This document shows positions 51,897 through 60,889 of a stretch of 64,000 nt of DNA, in pieces. The notes beneath the pieces are model-generated. The model ran no database searches and had not been told where the DNA came from. It saw only the letters and a program-made list of their open reading frames with translations. The stretch comes from an uncultured Alphaproteobacteria bacterium. GTDB lineage: Bacteria; Pseudomonadota; Alphaproteobacteria; HIMB59; GCA-002718135. Positions within the stretch are counted from its first letter, which is position 1. Each line of letters begins with the position of its first letter. The stretch is from assembly GCA_902615845.1 (NCBI GenBank), contig CACMQS010000002.1, positions 1 through 64,000 on the forward strand. Direction: 5' to 3'. The position numbers were made by a program, and so were the translations under genes.

Positions 51897-51912
51897 ATTT
51901 ATATTTTTTAAT

Positions 51913-52902
51913 TTAGATATTTATCCATTTTTTTTCTTTTTCTGATTGGTAAATTGATTCCATTATACTACTTCTCAATGCTGCTTCTATAGGAGTAACT
52001 AGATTTTTAGTATTGTTATCAATTAATGAATTGAGAAATAAATCAAATGCATGAGGTAATGCTTCTGGTAAATTTTCTTCTATTCTTTCTGTTTTTTTAC
52101 CATCCTTATTTTCATTTATAATTAATTGCTCATTGGTTGTTCTTGCGTGAGCTTTTGTTCCACTTACAAAAATAGTATATGGCTGCGCTATATCTATCCA
52201 TCCCGCGGCAATACTAGCTATCAACCCACTTTTAAATTTTATTAATGCTTCTCCGCTCTCTTCACAGTCTGGATATTGATTATATACTTTTGTAAAGGTT
52301 GCACTTACTGACTCAACATCAGAAAAAAACCATAAAAGAAGATCTAAAACATGTGTTCCTAAATCACCAAAAGCTCCAACGCCTGCAACTTTAGGATCTG
52401 TCATCCACTGATAGTTTTTGAAAATATCTCTCATAATACCATCGTGACAATTAACGAGTCGAATTCTTGAAATTTTACCAAAATAATTAGCAGTAATTAA
52501 TTCTTTAAGCTTTATGTAAACAGGATTACTTCTCATGAAATATCCAGTTTGAAAAATAATATTTGAAGACTCAATAAGATTTGCCATTTCAAAAGAATCT
52601 TTTTTTCCTATCCCCAGAGGTTTTTCAATAAAACAGTGTTTTTTATTCTCGGTAATCTTTTTAACTAATTCATAGTGTAAATTAGTTTCTGAACATACAA
52701 TAACACCATCTAAATTAGATTCTTTCAATAAATCAATATAGTTATCATAATACTTACATTGCAGTTTATCAGAGTCACTTTTTGACCTGTTCTTATCTTT
52801 ATCCCAAACACCAATACAATTAATTTTAATATTTGAAATTACCTTAGAAATAAAGTTTGGTGTGTGAATATGAGAGGTTCCAATAAATGCTATATTTTTC
52901 AT
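51913..52902 (-). CDS. Gfo/Idh/MocA family oxidoreductase
   Basis: 329 residues. The start is AFIGTSHIHTP, a variant nucleotide site lacking the usual GxGxxG, so cofactor binding may differ from its two paralogues here. The EKP motif is FIEKPLGIG, and the catalytic stretch is VGAFGDLGTHVLDLLLWFF with Asp and His. TNEQLI and GKKTERIEENLPEALPHAFD complete the C-terminal domain. It follows the second ATPase gene by 18 bases. Substrate unknown; sugar-type by family and context. Confidence 0.85.
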   Translation of the reverse strand: MKNIAFIGTSHIHTPNFISKVISNIKINCIGVWDKDKNRSKSDSDKLQCKYYDNYIDLLKESNLDGVIVCSETNLHYELVKKITENKKHCFIEKPLGIGKKDSFEMANLIESSNIIFQTGYFMRSNPVYIKLKELITANYFGKISRIRLVNCHDGIMRDIFKNYQWMTDPKVAGVGAFGDLGTHVLDLLLWFFSDVESVSATFTKVYNQYPDCEESGEALIKFKSGLIASIAAGWIDIAQPYTIFVSGTKAHARTTNEQLIINENKDGKKTERIEENLPEALPHAFDLFLNSLIDNNTKNLVTPIEAALRSSIMESIYQSEKEKKWINI

Positions 52903-52920
52903 TATAGGTATGAAAACTAC

Positions 52921-53907
52921 TTATAGAGCACAACACTGATCTACCCAGTGACCTGGTTCAACTTCAATAAGACCCATTTTTATTTCTCCACCTTTGCAAT
53001 CTACTCCAGGATTAGGACATCTGGTTCTAAACACACAACCTGGAGGTGGATTTAGTGCGCTAGGAATTTCTCCCTTTAGTTCTATAGCTTCAGATCTTTT
53101 CTCTGGATCAATTGATGGAATAGAAGATAAAAGTGCCTTTGTATAAGAATGTTTTGGGTTCTTAAATAATTCTCTTGAGGGTCCCATTTCAACTATGTGC
53201 CCCAAATACATAACTGCAACAACATCACATACATGAGCTACTACACTTAAATCATGACTTATAAATAAGTAAGTTAGGTTAAGCTCGGTTTGAAGTTGTT
53301 TTAAAAGATTTAATATATCTGCTTGTATTGATACATCTAAAGCAGCAACACTTTCATCTGCTACTATAAACTTTGGATTACTTACTAATGCTCTTGCAAT
53401 TGATATTCTTTGTCTTTGTCCTCCAGAAAATGCATGAGGAAATCTTCTTAAATGCTCAATATTTAGTCTACATTTAGCAGCAATATCTCTTACTCTTTCA
53501 TCAGTTTCTTGTCTTGAGCTTGTTATTCTCATCACTTCTAAAGGCTCTGCAATAATATCCCTCACGGTCATTCTTGGACTTAAAGCAGCATAAGGATCTT
53601 GAAAAATTAATTGAGCTTTTTTTCTATATTCTTTTAAATCTTGTTTGTTCATATCTGTTAAATCATAATCTCTTTCATCGTCATGAAAAATAACATTTCC
53701 AGAACTAATTTTATTAGCTCCAAGTATTGCTCTGCCAAGAGTAGTTTTTCCTGAACCAGATTCACCCACTAAACCAAAAAAAGATCCTTTTTTAATTTTG
53801 ATATTGATATTGTTTACAGCATGTATTTTTTGTTTTTTTGAAATAAAATTTTCTTGATAATCAAAATTTACTGAAACATTATTTACTGAAATTAAATTAT
53901 CACCCAT
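52921..53907 (-). CDS. Family-5 type ABC transporter ATP-binding protein (OppF-like)
   Basis: 328 residues from ATG 53907, which overlaps the partner ATPase stop by 8 bases; an in-frame start at 53961 would add 18 residues from within that gene. Walker A GLVGESGSGKT, Q-loop IFQDPYAALSPRMTV, signature FSGGQRQRISIARA, Walker B FIVADESVAALD (Ser replaces the usual Pro after Glu). The C-terminal oligopeptide-type region has Cys residues (GCVFRTRCPNPGVDC) of the kind that can hold an iron-sulfur cluster in this class. Confidence 0.93.
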   Translation of the reverse strand: MGDNLISVNNVSVNFDYQENFISKKQKIHAVNNINIKIKKGSFFGLVGESGSGKTTLGRAILGANKISSGNVIFHDDERDYDLTDMNKQDLKEYRKKAQLIFQDPYAALSPRMTVRDIIAEPLEVMRITSSRQETDERVRDIAAKCRLNIEHLRRFPHAFSGGQRQRISIARALVSNPKFIVADESVAALDVSIQADILNLLKQLQTELNLTYLFISHDLSVVAHVCDVVAVMYLGHIVEMGPSRELFKNPKHSYTKALLSSIPSIDPEKRSEAIELKGEIPSALNPPPGCVFRTRCPNPGVDCKGGEIKMGLIEVEPGHWVDQCCAL

Positions 53908-54889
53908 TTTGACCACACTTAATTCCGCACTGATCAACCCAGTGACCTGGTTTAACTTCAATTAATTTCATTTCTATTTTACCATCTTTTCCTTCTGGAT
54001 TATGATGGGGGCATCTAGTTCTAAATACACATCCTGTTGGTCTATCTAATGGACTTGGAATATTTCCAGGTATTGGAGATAACGGTGCGTCTAAGTTATT
54101 TATGTCAGGTAAAGCTTGTAATAGCCCTTTTGTATAAGGATGTTTTGGATTTTTAAGGATCTCATTTACTGGACCTTTTTCCACTACACTTCCCAAATAC
54201 ATTACCGCTACATGATCCGCTACCTGCGCAATAACACCTAAATCGTGAGTAATAAATATTACTCCCATTTGATATTCTTTAATAATATCTTTAATTAGAT
54301 TAATTACTTGAGCTTGAATTGTTACGTCTAAAGCTGTTGTTGGCTCATCTGCTAATAAAAGTTTAGGCATAGTGGATAGTGCCATAGCTATCATTGCTCT
54401 TTGACGCATCCCCCCAGACAATTCAAATGCATATTGATTAAATCGTTTTTCCGCATCTGCTATACCTACTCTTTTAAGCATGTTTATAGATATTGATTTT
54501 GCTTCATGTTTATTAATATCTTTATGTATTAATAATTGCTCAACCATCTGAGCTCCAATTTTTATTGCCGGAGCAAAACTAGCCATAGGCTCTTGGAAAA
54601 TCATTGATACTTTACCACCTCTAATTTTTTTTAAGTCTTGCTTCGAGGTAAATTGAAGAACATTTTCGTTGTCTAAAATTATTTCTGCGTCTTCGTTATA
54701 AGAAGTATTACCTGGATTTAATTTCATAATCGATTTAGCAGTCACAGATTTACCTGATCCAGATTCACCAACTATACCAAGTACTTCACCTTGATCTACA
54801 GAAAGAGAGATATTTTCAACTGCTGTAATTCTACCTTCATCAGTATCAAATTTTACATCTAAATTTTTTACTTCTAATAAATGACTCAT
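53900..54889 (-). CDS. Family-5 type ABC transporter ATP-binding protein (OppD-like)
   Basis: 329 residues. Walker A GIVGESGSGKS, Q-loop MIFQEPMASFAPAIKIG, signature LSGGMRQRAMIAMA, Walker B LLLADEPTTALD. The C-terminal region GCVFRTRCPHHNPEG is typical of oligopeptide/dipeptide-class ATPases; only one cysteine pair is present. It works with the OppF-like partner as a heterodimer. It starts one base after the stop of the upstream permease. Confidence 0.94.
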   Translation of the reverse strand: MSHLLEVKNLDVKFDTDEGRITAVENISLSVDQGEVLGIVGESGSGKSVTAKSIMKLNPGNTSYNEDAEIILDNENVLQFTSKQDLKKIRGGKVSMIFQEPMASFAPAIKIGAQMVEQLLIHKDINKHEAKSISINMLKRVGIADAEKRFNQYAFELSGGMRQRAMIAMALSTMPKLLLADEPTTALDVTIQAQVINLIKDIIKEYQMGVIFITHDLGVIAQVADHVAVMYLGSVVEKGPVNEILKNPKHPYTKGLLQALPDINNLDAPLSPIPGNIPSPLDRPTGCVFRTRCPHHNPEGKDGKIEMKLIEVKPGHWVDQCGIKCGQNG

Positions 54890-54890
54890 A

Positions 54891-56051
54891 TTATTTTACC
54901 TTATGAGGATCTGCAGCATCACGTAATCCATCCCCTACATAGACAAATGTTAAAATTAATACGACTAAGAAAAATACAGGTATGAAATACCATTGATAGT
55001 TTAAAAGTACGTCGGCCTTTGTTGCATTTTGTAAAAGTACACCAAGAGAGTTTACTGGTTCTCTCAAACCAAGTCCTATAAAACTTAAAGCAGTTTCAGA
55101 TAATAACATGTATGGAAAACTAATGACTAAATCGACAATAATATAACTCGTGAAACTTGGTAATAAGTGTCTTACAATAATGTGAGTAGATGATGCCCCA
55201 CAAAGTTTTGCAGCAAGAATATATTCTTGACTTCTTTCACTAAGTAAATGTGTTCTTACTCTTCTTGCAAGAGTTGGCCATGAAATTAATCCTAGCAAAC
55301 AGGAAATAAAAAAGAACCGTAATTCAGAACTCCATTCTAATGGCGCAAAGGCAGCAAGACACATAAACAGAGGTATTGGTGGAACCGTTCGAATTGCATC
55401 AGTAAACATTTGTAATACGCTATCAATCCAACCACCATAGTAACCTGAGATCCCACCTATTATTAGGGATAGAACAAAAGATATAAATACACCAAGTGTA
55501 CCTACAGCTAGCGAAATATAAATTGCACTTAACGTTCTACTAAATAAATCTTTTCCTGCTTTATCTGTTCCAAATATGTGAATTCCACCCTCTTCGACGC
55601 CAAATAAATGGGTATTAAATGTAAAACCTGGAATTTTAAAATCTAAAATTTTACCTGGAAGATTTATATTAAAATCAAAAACTTTATATTCCCAACCTTC
55701 GACAAAAAAATAAACGTATCTTCTTTTTTCTGTATCAACTTTATACACCCATCTGAAATTTGTATCTGCTCCTCTATACTTTTCTAATGTGTGTAAAAAC
55801 GGCCTAGCAGAAAATCCGTTATCATCCCAAAACATTGGAATTTGAGGTGCTCCATTTTCATAATCTTTATCTCTTCCTTTAATTGTTGGATCATAAGGAG
55901 ATAAAAAATCTGCAAATAGACTACAAATAATCATAAATAATAAAATAGAACCAGCAATCATAGCAGATCTATTTCCAAAAAAGCGTGTTCTCACTAACTG
56001 CATCTGCGTTGCAGTATAATAAGCTTCTTTTTTTTGATTACTAACCTCCAC
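54891..56051 (-). CDS. Family-5 type ABC transporter permease (OppC-like) with periplasmic insertion
   Basis: 386 residues against about 300 for DppC. Helix 1 is about 30-51. A soluble region of about 100 residues (56-157) is inserted before the GTDKAGKDLFSRTL motif. The core then continues with a coupling loop at AAKLCGASSTHIIVRHLLPS. Long OppC permeases of this kind occur with oligosaccharide-type family-5 systems such as the alpha-galactoside Agp transporter. The start is GTG 56051, supported by GGAG six bases upstream (56058-56061); it overlaps the upstream permease by 11 bases. Confidence 0.9.
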   Translation of the reverse strand: MEVSNQKKEAYYTATQMQLVRTRFFGNRSAMIAGSILLFMIICSLFADFLSPYDPTIKGRDKDYENGAPQIPMFWDDNGFSARPFLHTLEKYRGADTNFRWVYKVDTEKRRYVYFFVEGWEYKVFDFNINLPGKILDFKIPGFTFNTHLFGVEEGGIHIFGTDKAGKDLFSRTLSAIYISLAVGTLGVFISFVLSLIIGGISGYYGGWIDSVLQMFTDAIRTVPPIPLFMCLAAFAPLEWSSELRFFFISCLLGLISWPTLARRVRTHLLSERSQEYILAAKLCGASSTHIIVRHLLPSFTSYIIVDLVISFPYMLLSETALSFIGLGLREPVNSLGVLLQNATKADVLLNYQWYFIPVFFLVVLILTFVYVGDGLRDAADPHKVK

Positions 56052-57054
56052 CCATAACTCCTTTTCTTATTCTTGGATCAATTATAGCTAAAATAATATC
56101 CGTTATAAAATTAACAAAAACAATTGTTGCTGTTAGAAGAAAAATAATTGCACCTGCTAATTGCTGATCATTTGATCTTGCTAGGGCTTCAATCAACAAT
56201 GCCCCAGCTTCTGTAAGAATTAAAATTAAGGCTACAATCGGCAATGCGCTAAATATACGATTAAGGTCAAAACCTATAGAATTGATTACTGGACCTAAAG
56301 AATGTTTTGCAGGATATCTCCACAACAAACTCATTCCTGATATTCCTCTAGCTCTTGCAGCCATTACATATAGTTTATCATTTTCATCTAGCATCAGTGC
56401 TCTAACTGTTTGAAGAGCAAAGGCAGTTGCATTCCAACCTAAAACAAATATTGGAAGCCAAGCTCTACTTAAAAAATCAAATAGTTTTGCTGATGACCAG
56501 GGTTCATTTTCATATTCTTGAGAGAACAAACCTGTCATCGTATCTCCATAGTAAACAGTCATAAAAAGCATAATACAGAGTGCTACTAAAAAATTGGGAA
56601 GTGCTATTCCAAGATAACTAATGAATTTAAGGGTATTATCTAATGATGCATATTTTGTCGTGGCCGATATGATCCCAACTGGTATGGCAATTAAATATGA
56701 AAATATTAGTGCAACCAAACATATTGTTAAAGATAAAGTAAATCTTCCACTTAATAATTCATTAATATTCATTCTTAAAATACAACTATCACCAAAATCT
56801 CCATTAAAAACTATATTGGAAACCCATTTGCCATATCTATACAAAAAAGGTTTATCTAAACCTAAACGAATTTTTTCTTTTTCTATGTCTTCATAAGTTA
56901 TTTGTGATCCTTGTGTATTTTTAAATGCTAGATATCTTTCAGCACAAGTTCCAGGAACTAATTCCATTAATGAAAAAACAATAAAGCATACAAGAAGCAA
57001 AGTTATAATTGCAAGTCCTGCTCTTGTGAGAGTAAATTGTATAAAATTAATCAT
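56041..57054 (-). CDS. Family-5 type ABC transporter permease (OppB-like)
   Basis: 337 residues, six membrane helices. N-terminal FTLTRAGLAIITLLLVCFIVFSL with the conserved Arg, a periplasmic RLGLDKPFLYRYGKW motif, and the coupling loop YVMAARARGISGMSLLWRYPAKHS. It pairs with the OppC-like permease. It is 86 bases from the binding-protein gene, and that gap carries a strong hairpin (57091-57119). Confidence 0.93.
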   Translation of the reverse strand: MINFIQFTLTRAGLAIITLLLVCFIVFSLMELVPGTCAERYLAFKNTQGSQITYEDIEKEKIRLGLDKPFLYRYGKWVSNIVFNGDFGDSCILRMNINELLSGRFTLSLTICLVALIFSYLIAIPVGIISATTKYASLDNTLKFISYLGIALPNFLVALCIMLFMTVYYGDTMTGLFSQEYENEPWSSAKLFDFLSRAWLPIFVLGWNATAFALQTVRALMLDENDKLYVMAARARGISGMSLLWRYPAKHSLGPVINSIGFDLNRIFSALPIVALILILTEAGALLIEALARSNDQQLAGAIIFLLTATIVFVNFITDIILAIIDPRIRKGVMGGG

Positions 57055-57090
57055 ATAAAATAATTAGGAGACAAGAATAATTAAAAAAAG

Positions 57091-57119
57091 AAAAGCGGCA
57101 ATATATAATTGCCGCTTTT
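57091..57119 (-). terminator. Hairpin with T-tracts between binding-protein and permease genes
   Basis: A 12-bp perfect stem (57091-57102 with 57108-57119, 5-base loop, GCGGCAAT core) is flanked by A-rich sequence on the left and T-rich on the right, so it looks like an intrinsic terminator on either strand. On the transcribed minus strand it follows the binding-protein stop and precedes the permease, so it should act as a partial terminator that keeps binding-protein mRNA in excess. Confidence 0.75.
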
Positions 57120-57140
57120 TTTATTATTTATTGAGTTAAA

Positions 57141-59195
57141 TTACTCGTCTAACCACCATTGAGTAGCTAGGTATGGGTATGTTCTATAATACTCATACGA
57201 AGTAGTTTTAAACTGCGTAAAGTTTTTCAATGCATTTCTATGATAAGTTGGGAAAGGTGCTTTCACCGTACCAATCAATAGACTTTGCTCTGTTAACATT
57301 GTTGCAATTTTTTCACCCCACTCATTAGACTCAGCAGTACCAAGAGCGTAAGATTGGAATTTATCAATTCCATCACTTAAGTCATATACCCACTGAGGAG
57401 GTTCAGTACCTTCGTCACCATTACTATCAATGTATGCTGCCCAATCTAAACCTTGTGTATGGTTAAAATAGTTACCAAACGGAGGTTTAAATGTTTCTGG
57501 GTTACCAGCAACAATTGCTAATGGTTGACCTTTATCCCAAACATGAACGTCAAGTTGGTTAGCAGCTTGCGAACCACGATATTCATCTGGAGTTACCTCT
57601 TTAAAAGTAGTTTTTACTCCTACTTCATTGAAGTATCTTGCAACAAGTTCAACTTCAACACCACCAATACCTTGAGTAGCATAGTCAATGTTAATAGCTA
57701 GAGCATCACCATTTGGTAATTCTCTAAATCCATCACCATCAACGTCTTTTAATCCTACTTCATCAAGCAGAGCATTTGCTCCATCTGGATCGTATTGAGT
57801 CATATGCATTTTTATACTTTCAGGGACGAAGTCAGGTGCAGGAGAAAATCCTACAAACTGCTCAACTTTACCTAAACCGTAATATGCAACTTCGTTGATC
57901 TCGTCTCTATTCATAGCAATTGACATTGCTTGACGGAAACGAATATCGCCATAGACTTTACGTTTTTCAGGATCAGGATGTGTTACATTAAAACTAAATA
58001 ATGCAGCACCACAACCTGGATTGATTTGAACTTGATATCCACCAGACTCAGCACCGTCAAGTAATTGAGGAGCGGACTCTAATTGAACAGACTGTGATTT
58101 ATAATCAACTTCACCATTAACAAGTTTTAACAATCTTATTTCATTTTCATTGATGTATCTTTCATTTTGATAATCAATGTATGGTAATTGATTTCCAGCT
58201 GTATCAACTTGGAAAAAGTATGGGTTAGCTGCATAGACTCTACCTTCAGTAGTATCTTCAATAGTCATGTAAGCTTCTAAAGAAGGATAAGCTGCATAAG
58301 GTAACCCAGCAACTAGATCTGGTTTAGCTAGTAAAGGAGTTGGAGTATCAGTCCAACCTGAGTTACCATAATATGCTGCTAAAGCATCATAACCATCTGC
58401 AAATCCTAATGCCTGAGCATTTGCATCAGCATTTGAATCAATTTCCGGATGGAATTGTTCTAGGAAATGTGAAGGCATGAAGAACTGGTTATATGACCAT
58501 GCAATAGTTGCAGTTAAACCAGGGAACGGAGATGGTAAGTTAAATCTTACTGTTTGATCATCAATTACATCAACAGTCATTGGCTCACCACCAACTAAAA
58601 GATATGGATATGGTTTTTCACGAATCTTTGGATTCATCATCAAATCTTCGTACCAAAACTCAACATCTCTAGCCACAAAAGGTTCACCATTTGACCACTT
58701 GTGACCTTTACGTAACATGAATGTTAAAGTAGTAAAATCATCATTCCACTCATAATCTTTAGCAACGTTTGGAACAATTGTAGTTAAGTCATCAGCAAAA
58801 CGTAATAAGTTTACGTGTCTTGTAGATAGCATATCAGAAGTTCCAGCTTCAGTTGCGTTTGATAAGAAGTTTATTGTATTTCCATATTTACCAATAGACT
58901 CATATGGTACTACAACAAGTGGCTCATCAGGTAATCTATCCTCAACTGGAGGTAGACTTCCTGGGTTACCTTGTATTGTAGCGTTTATGCTAGCAATATT
59001 TGGATTATCTGAAAACTTCATAGTACAGCCGGCTGCACTTTCATATTCTGATAACTCATATTGCTGAGGATATTTTCCGCCTGTCTGTGCATCGTTCATT
59101 GTTGTACCTACACAATGACCGCCTGCAAAAGAGCTTCCACTCCAGACAAAGGTTGCGGAAGAAAATACTAACGCTATGAATAGTTTTTTTAACAT
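57141..59195 (-). CDS. Family-5 substrate-binding protein, long oligosaccharide-type
   Basis: 684 residues, about 150 longer than a dipeptide-binding protein. Signal peptide 1-24 (ending SFA). The mature protein has family-5 blocks: WSNGEPFVARDVEFWYEDL, RVYAANPYFFQVDTAGNQLP, INENEIRLLKLVNGEVDYK, RFRQAMSIAMNRDEI. The 'NPYFFQVDTAGNQLPYID' stretch and long length resemble alpha-galactoside and oligosaccharide binders such as AgpA rather than peptide binders. Downstream genes for sugar and sulfonate enzymes suggest a sulfoglycoside or related glycoside ligand; that is inference. AGGAG precedes the ATG by 7 bases. Little Lys and Asn for this genome, as expected of a highly expressed protein. Confidence 0.9.
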   Translation of the reverse strand: MLKKLFIALVFSSATFVWSGSSFAGGHCVGTTMNDAQTGGKYPQQYELSEYESAAGCTMKFSDNPNIASINATIQGNPGSLPPVEDRLPDEPLVVVPYESIGKYGNTINFLSNATEAGTSDMLSTRHVNLLRFADDLTTIVPNVAKDYEWNDDFTTLTFMLRKGHKWSNGEPFVARDVEFWYEDLMMNPKIREKPYPYLLVGGEPMTVDVIDDQTVRFNLPSPFPGLTATIAWSYNQFFMPSHFLEQFHPEIDSNADANAQALGFADGYDALAAYYGNSGWTDTPTPLLAKPDLVAGLPYAAYPSLEAYMTIEDTTEGRVYAANPYFFQVDTAGNQLPYIDYQNERYINENEIRLLKLVNGEVDYKSQSVQLESAPQLLDGAESGGYQVQINPGCGAALFSFNVTHPDPEKRKVYGDIRFRQAMSIAMNRDEINEVAYYGLGKVEQFVGFSPAPDFVPESIKMHMTQYDPDGANALLDEVGLKDVDGDGFRELPNGDALAINIDYATQGIGGVEVELVARYFNEVGVKTTFKEVTPDEYRGSQAANQLDVHVWDKGQPLAIVAGNPETFKPPFGNYFNHTQGLDWAAYIDSNGDEGTEPPQWVYDLSDGIDKFQSYALGTAESNEWGEKIATMLTEQSLLIGTVKAPFPTYHRNALKNFTQFKTTSYEYYRTYPYLATQWWLDE

Positions 59196-59231
59196 ATATT
59201 TTCTCCTATAAGATAAATTTATCGTATGATT

Positions 59232-59245
59232 TTGTTTGTAAACAA
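59232..59245. promoter_or_regulatory. Candidate operator palindrome upstream of the family-5 operon
   Basis: TTGTTT-GT-AAACAA, a near-perfect inverted repeat, lies 37-50 bases before the binding-protein start and 100 bases before the divergent sulfatase-like gene. The dyad is of the type bound by GntR- or LacI-class repressors, but no regulator gene is nearby. The surroundings are AT-rich, so chance is possible. Confidence 0.35.
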
Positions 59246-59282
59246 TTTTGATTTTTTAGCAAAAATATTTAACGTTTTTATT

Positions 59283-59304
59283 ACAATTTTTTTAAAAAAA
59301 TTGT
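59283..59304. promoter_or_regulatory. 22-base perfect AT palindrome in the divergent region
   Basis: ACAATTTTTTT joined to its exact reverse complement AAAAAAATTGT. It may be a transcription-factor site or DNA-bending element for the divergent operons at 59195 and 59347. The rest of the 151-base gap shows nothing else recognisable. Confidence 0.35.
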
Positions 59305-59346
59305 GTATTTCTTCTTAATTAATTACTTTAATAATCATTAGTAAAT

Positions 59347-60882
59347 ATGGAAAAATCCAAAAAATCTGTTCTATTTATATGTGCTGATCAATGGCGTTTT
59401 GACTGCTTTAGCTTCCTAAATCATCCATATGCTCTAACACCAAACTTAGACAAACTTGCAAAACAAAGTGTTGTTTTTAAATCACATTTCGCAGGAATTG
59501 TCCCTTGTGGACCTTCTAGAACTACTATGCTTACGGGATTATATCCATTTATACATCGTTCAGTTTATAATGGTGCACCTCTTGATAAAAGATTTACAAA
59601 TATTGCTAAAGAAGTTCGCAAACTAAATTATAACCCAAGTCTTTATGGATACACTGATACATCTTGGGACCCAAGATACTTAGACCCAAAAGATAAAAAA
59701 AACTTTACCTATGAATCGCCAATGGAAGGATTTGATGATGGTTGTGTTTTACCAGGAGGAAAACCAGAGCCCTGGGCTAACCATCTTAATCAAAATGGTT
59801 TTGAAATTAATAAAGCAGAAGATTTATACAAAGGAAGAAAGCCTAAAGATGATCAAGCATATATTTATGAACCATATTATATTCCAACTGAATTTTCAGA
59901 CACCGCATTTTTAGCAGACAAAGTTGTTAACGATTTAAAAAAAGTCAAAGATTCATTTTTTATGCATGTATCTTTTTTAAAACCACACCCGCCCTTTCAT
60001 ATAGCTGATCCATGGTTTAGTAAATTTAATCCAGATAATATTAATTTATCTAAAAATGATATTTCACTTAAAGAATTATCAAAAAAACATCCTCTACTTG
60101 AAGAGTTATGCAAAAAATTTTTATTAAAAGAAAATTTCTCTGAAATTAATTATGATCTTTTAAAAGATCAAGACATCAAAAACATTATGAGTGTCTATTT
60201 TGCCATGTGTGCAGAGGTTGATTTTAATATTGGTAAAATTTTAAATGCTCTGAAAGAATCAGGGCAAGAAGAGAATACAATGATAATATTTACCAGTGAT
60301 CATGGAGAAATGTTAAATGAAAATAATTTATGGGGAAAATTAGGTTGGTGGGACTCCTCTTATAGAATTCCATTATTCATATATGTCCCTCAAAACAATC
60401 CAAAAAAAATTAACCACTTAACAGAATCTGTAGATGTTGCTCCTACAATTTTAGAATGGCTTGGTGGTGAAATCCCCATTGATTGGAATGGTCAGTCACT
60501 AATGCATAATATTTACGATCAATATGAAAAATCACCTAATAAAGAATTTGTTGTTTTTGATTATGATTTTAGAGAAAGCACTGAATTTGTTAAAGATAAA
60601 AAATTAACTCCCGAGCAATGCAATCTATCAGTCATTAGAAATAATAAATGGAAATATGTTCATTTCCCTTCATTGCCATGTTTATTGTTTGATTTAGAAA
60701 ATGATCCTAATGAAATTAATGATTTATCTAGAGTAAAAGAATTTCAAGACATTAAAAATGATTTAGTATCAAAACTATTAAGCCACCGAATGATTCATCA
60801 GGAAAGACAGTTATCCAATACAAAACTTTCTAGCTCAGGAGTTAAAATAAAATCTGGACCATTTAGCAGAAGAATGGAATAA
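59347..60882 (+). CDS. Sulfatase/phosphonate monoester hydrolase-like enzyme
   Basis: 511 residues, alkaline phosphatase superfamily. Metal site residues are Asp14 (ICADQWR) and the Asp-His pair in FTSDHGEM. The nucleophile motif is PCGPSRTTMLTGLYP with Cys54, in the C-x-P-S-R form that is oxidised to formylglycine. The sequence around it (ADQWRFD, PCGPSR, a PLD block and GYTDTSWDPR) is closer to the phosphonate monoester hydrolase/arylsulfatase branch than to secreted sulfatases. There is no signal peptide, so the substrate must be imported or made inside. A formylglycine-generating system is needed and not seen in the window. It is followed after 7 bases by the MetE-like gene. Confidence 0.85.
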   Translation: MEKSKKSVLFICADQWRFDCFSFLNHPYALTPNLDKLAKQSVVFKSHFAGIVPCGPSRTTMLTGLYPFIHRSVYNGAPLDKRFTNIAKEVRKLNYNPSLYGYTDTSWDPRYLDPKDKKNFTYESPMEGFDDGCVLPGGKPEPWANHLNQNGFEINKAEDLYKGRKPKDDQAYIYEPYYIPTEFSDTAFLADKVVNDLKKVKDSFFMHVSFLKPHPPFHIADPWFSKFNPDNINLSKNDISLKELSKKHPLLEELCKKFLLKENFSEINYDLLKDQDIKNIMSVYFAMCAEVDFNIGKILNALKESGQEENTMIIFTSDHGEMLNENNLWGKLGWWDSSYRIPLFIYVPQNNPKKINHLTESVDVAPTILEWLGGEIPIDWNGQSLMHNIYDQYEKSPNKEFVVFDYDFRESTEFVKDKKLTPEQCNLSVIRNNKWKYVHFPSLPCLLFDLENDPNEINDLSRVKEFQDIKNDLVSKLLSHRMIHQERQLSNTKLSSSGVKIKSGPFSRRME

Positions 60883-60889
60883 TAAAGAT

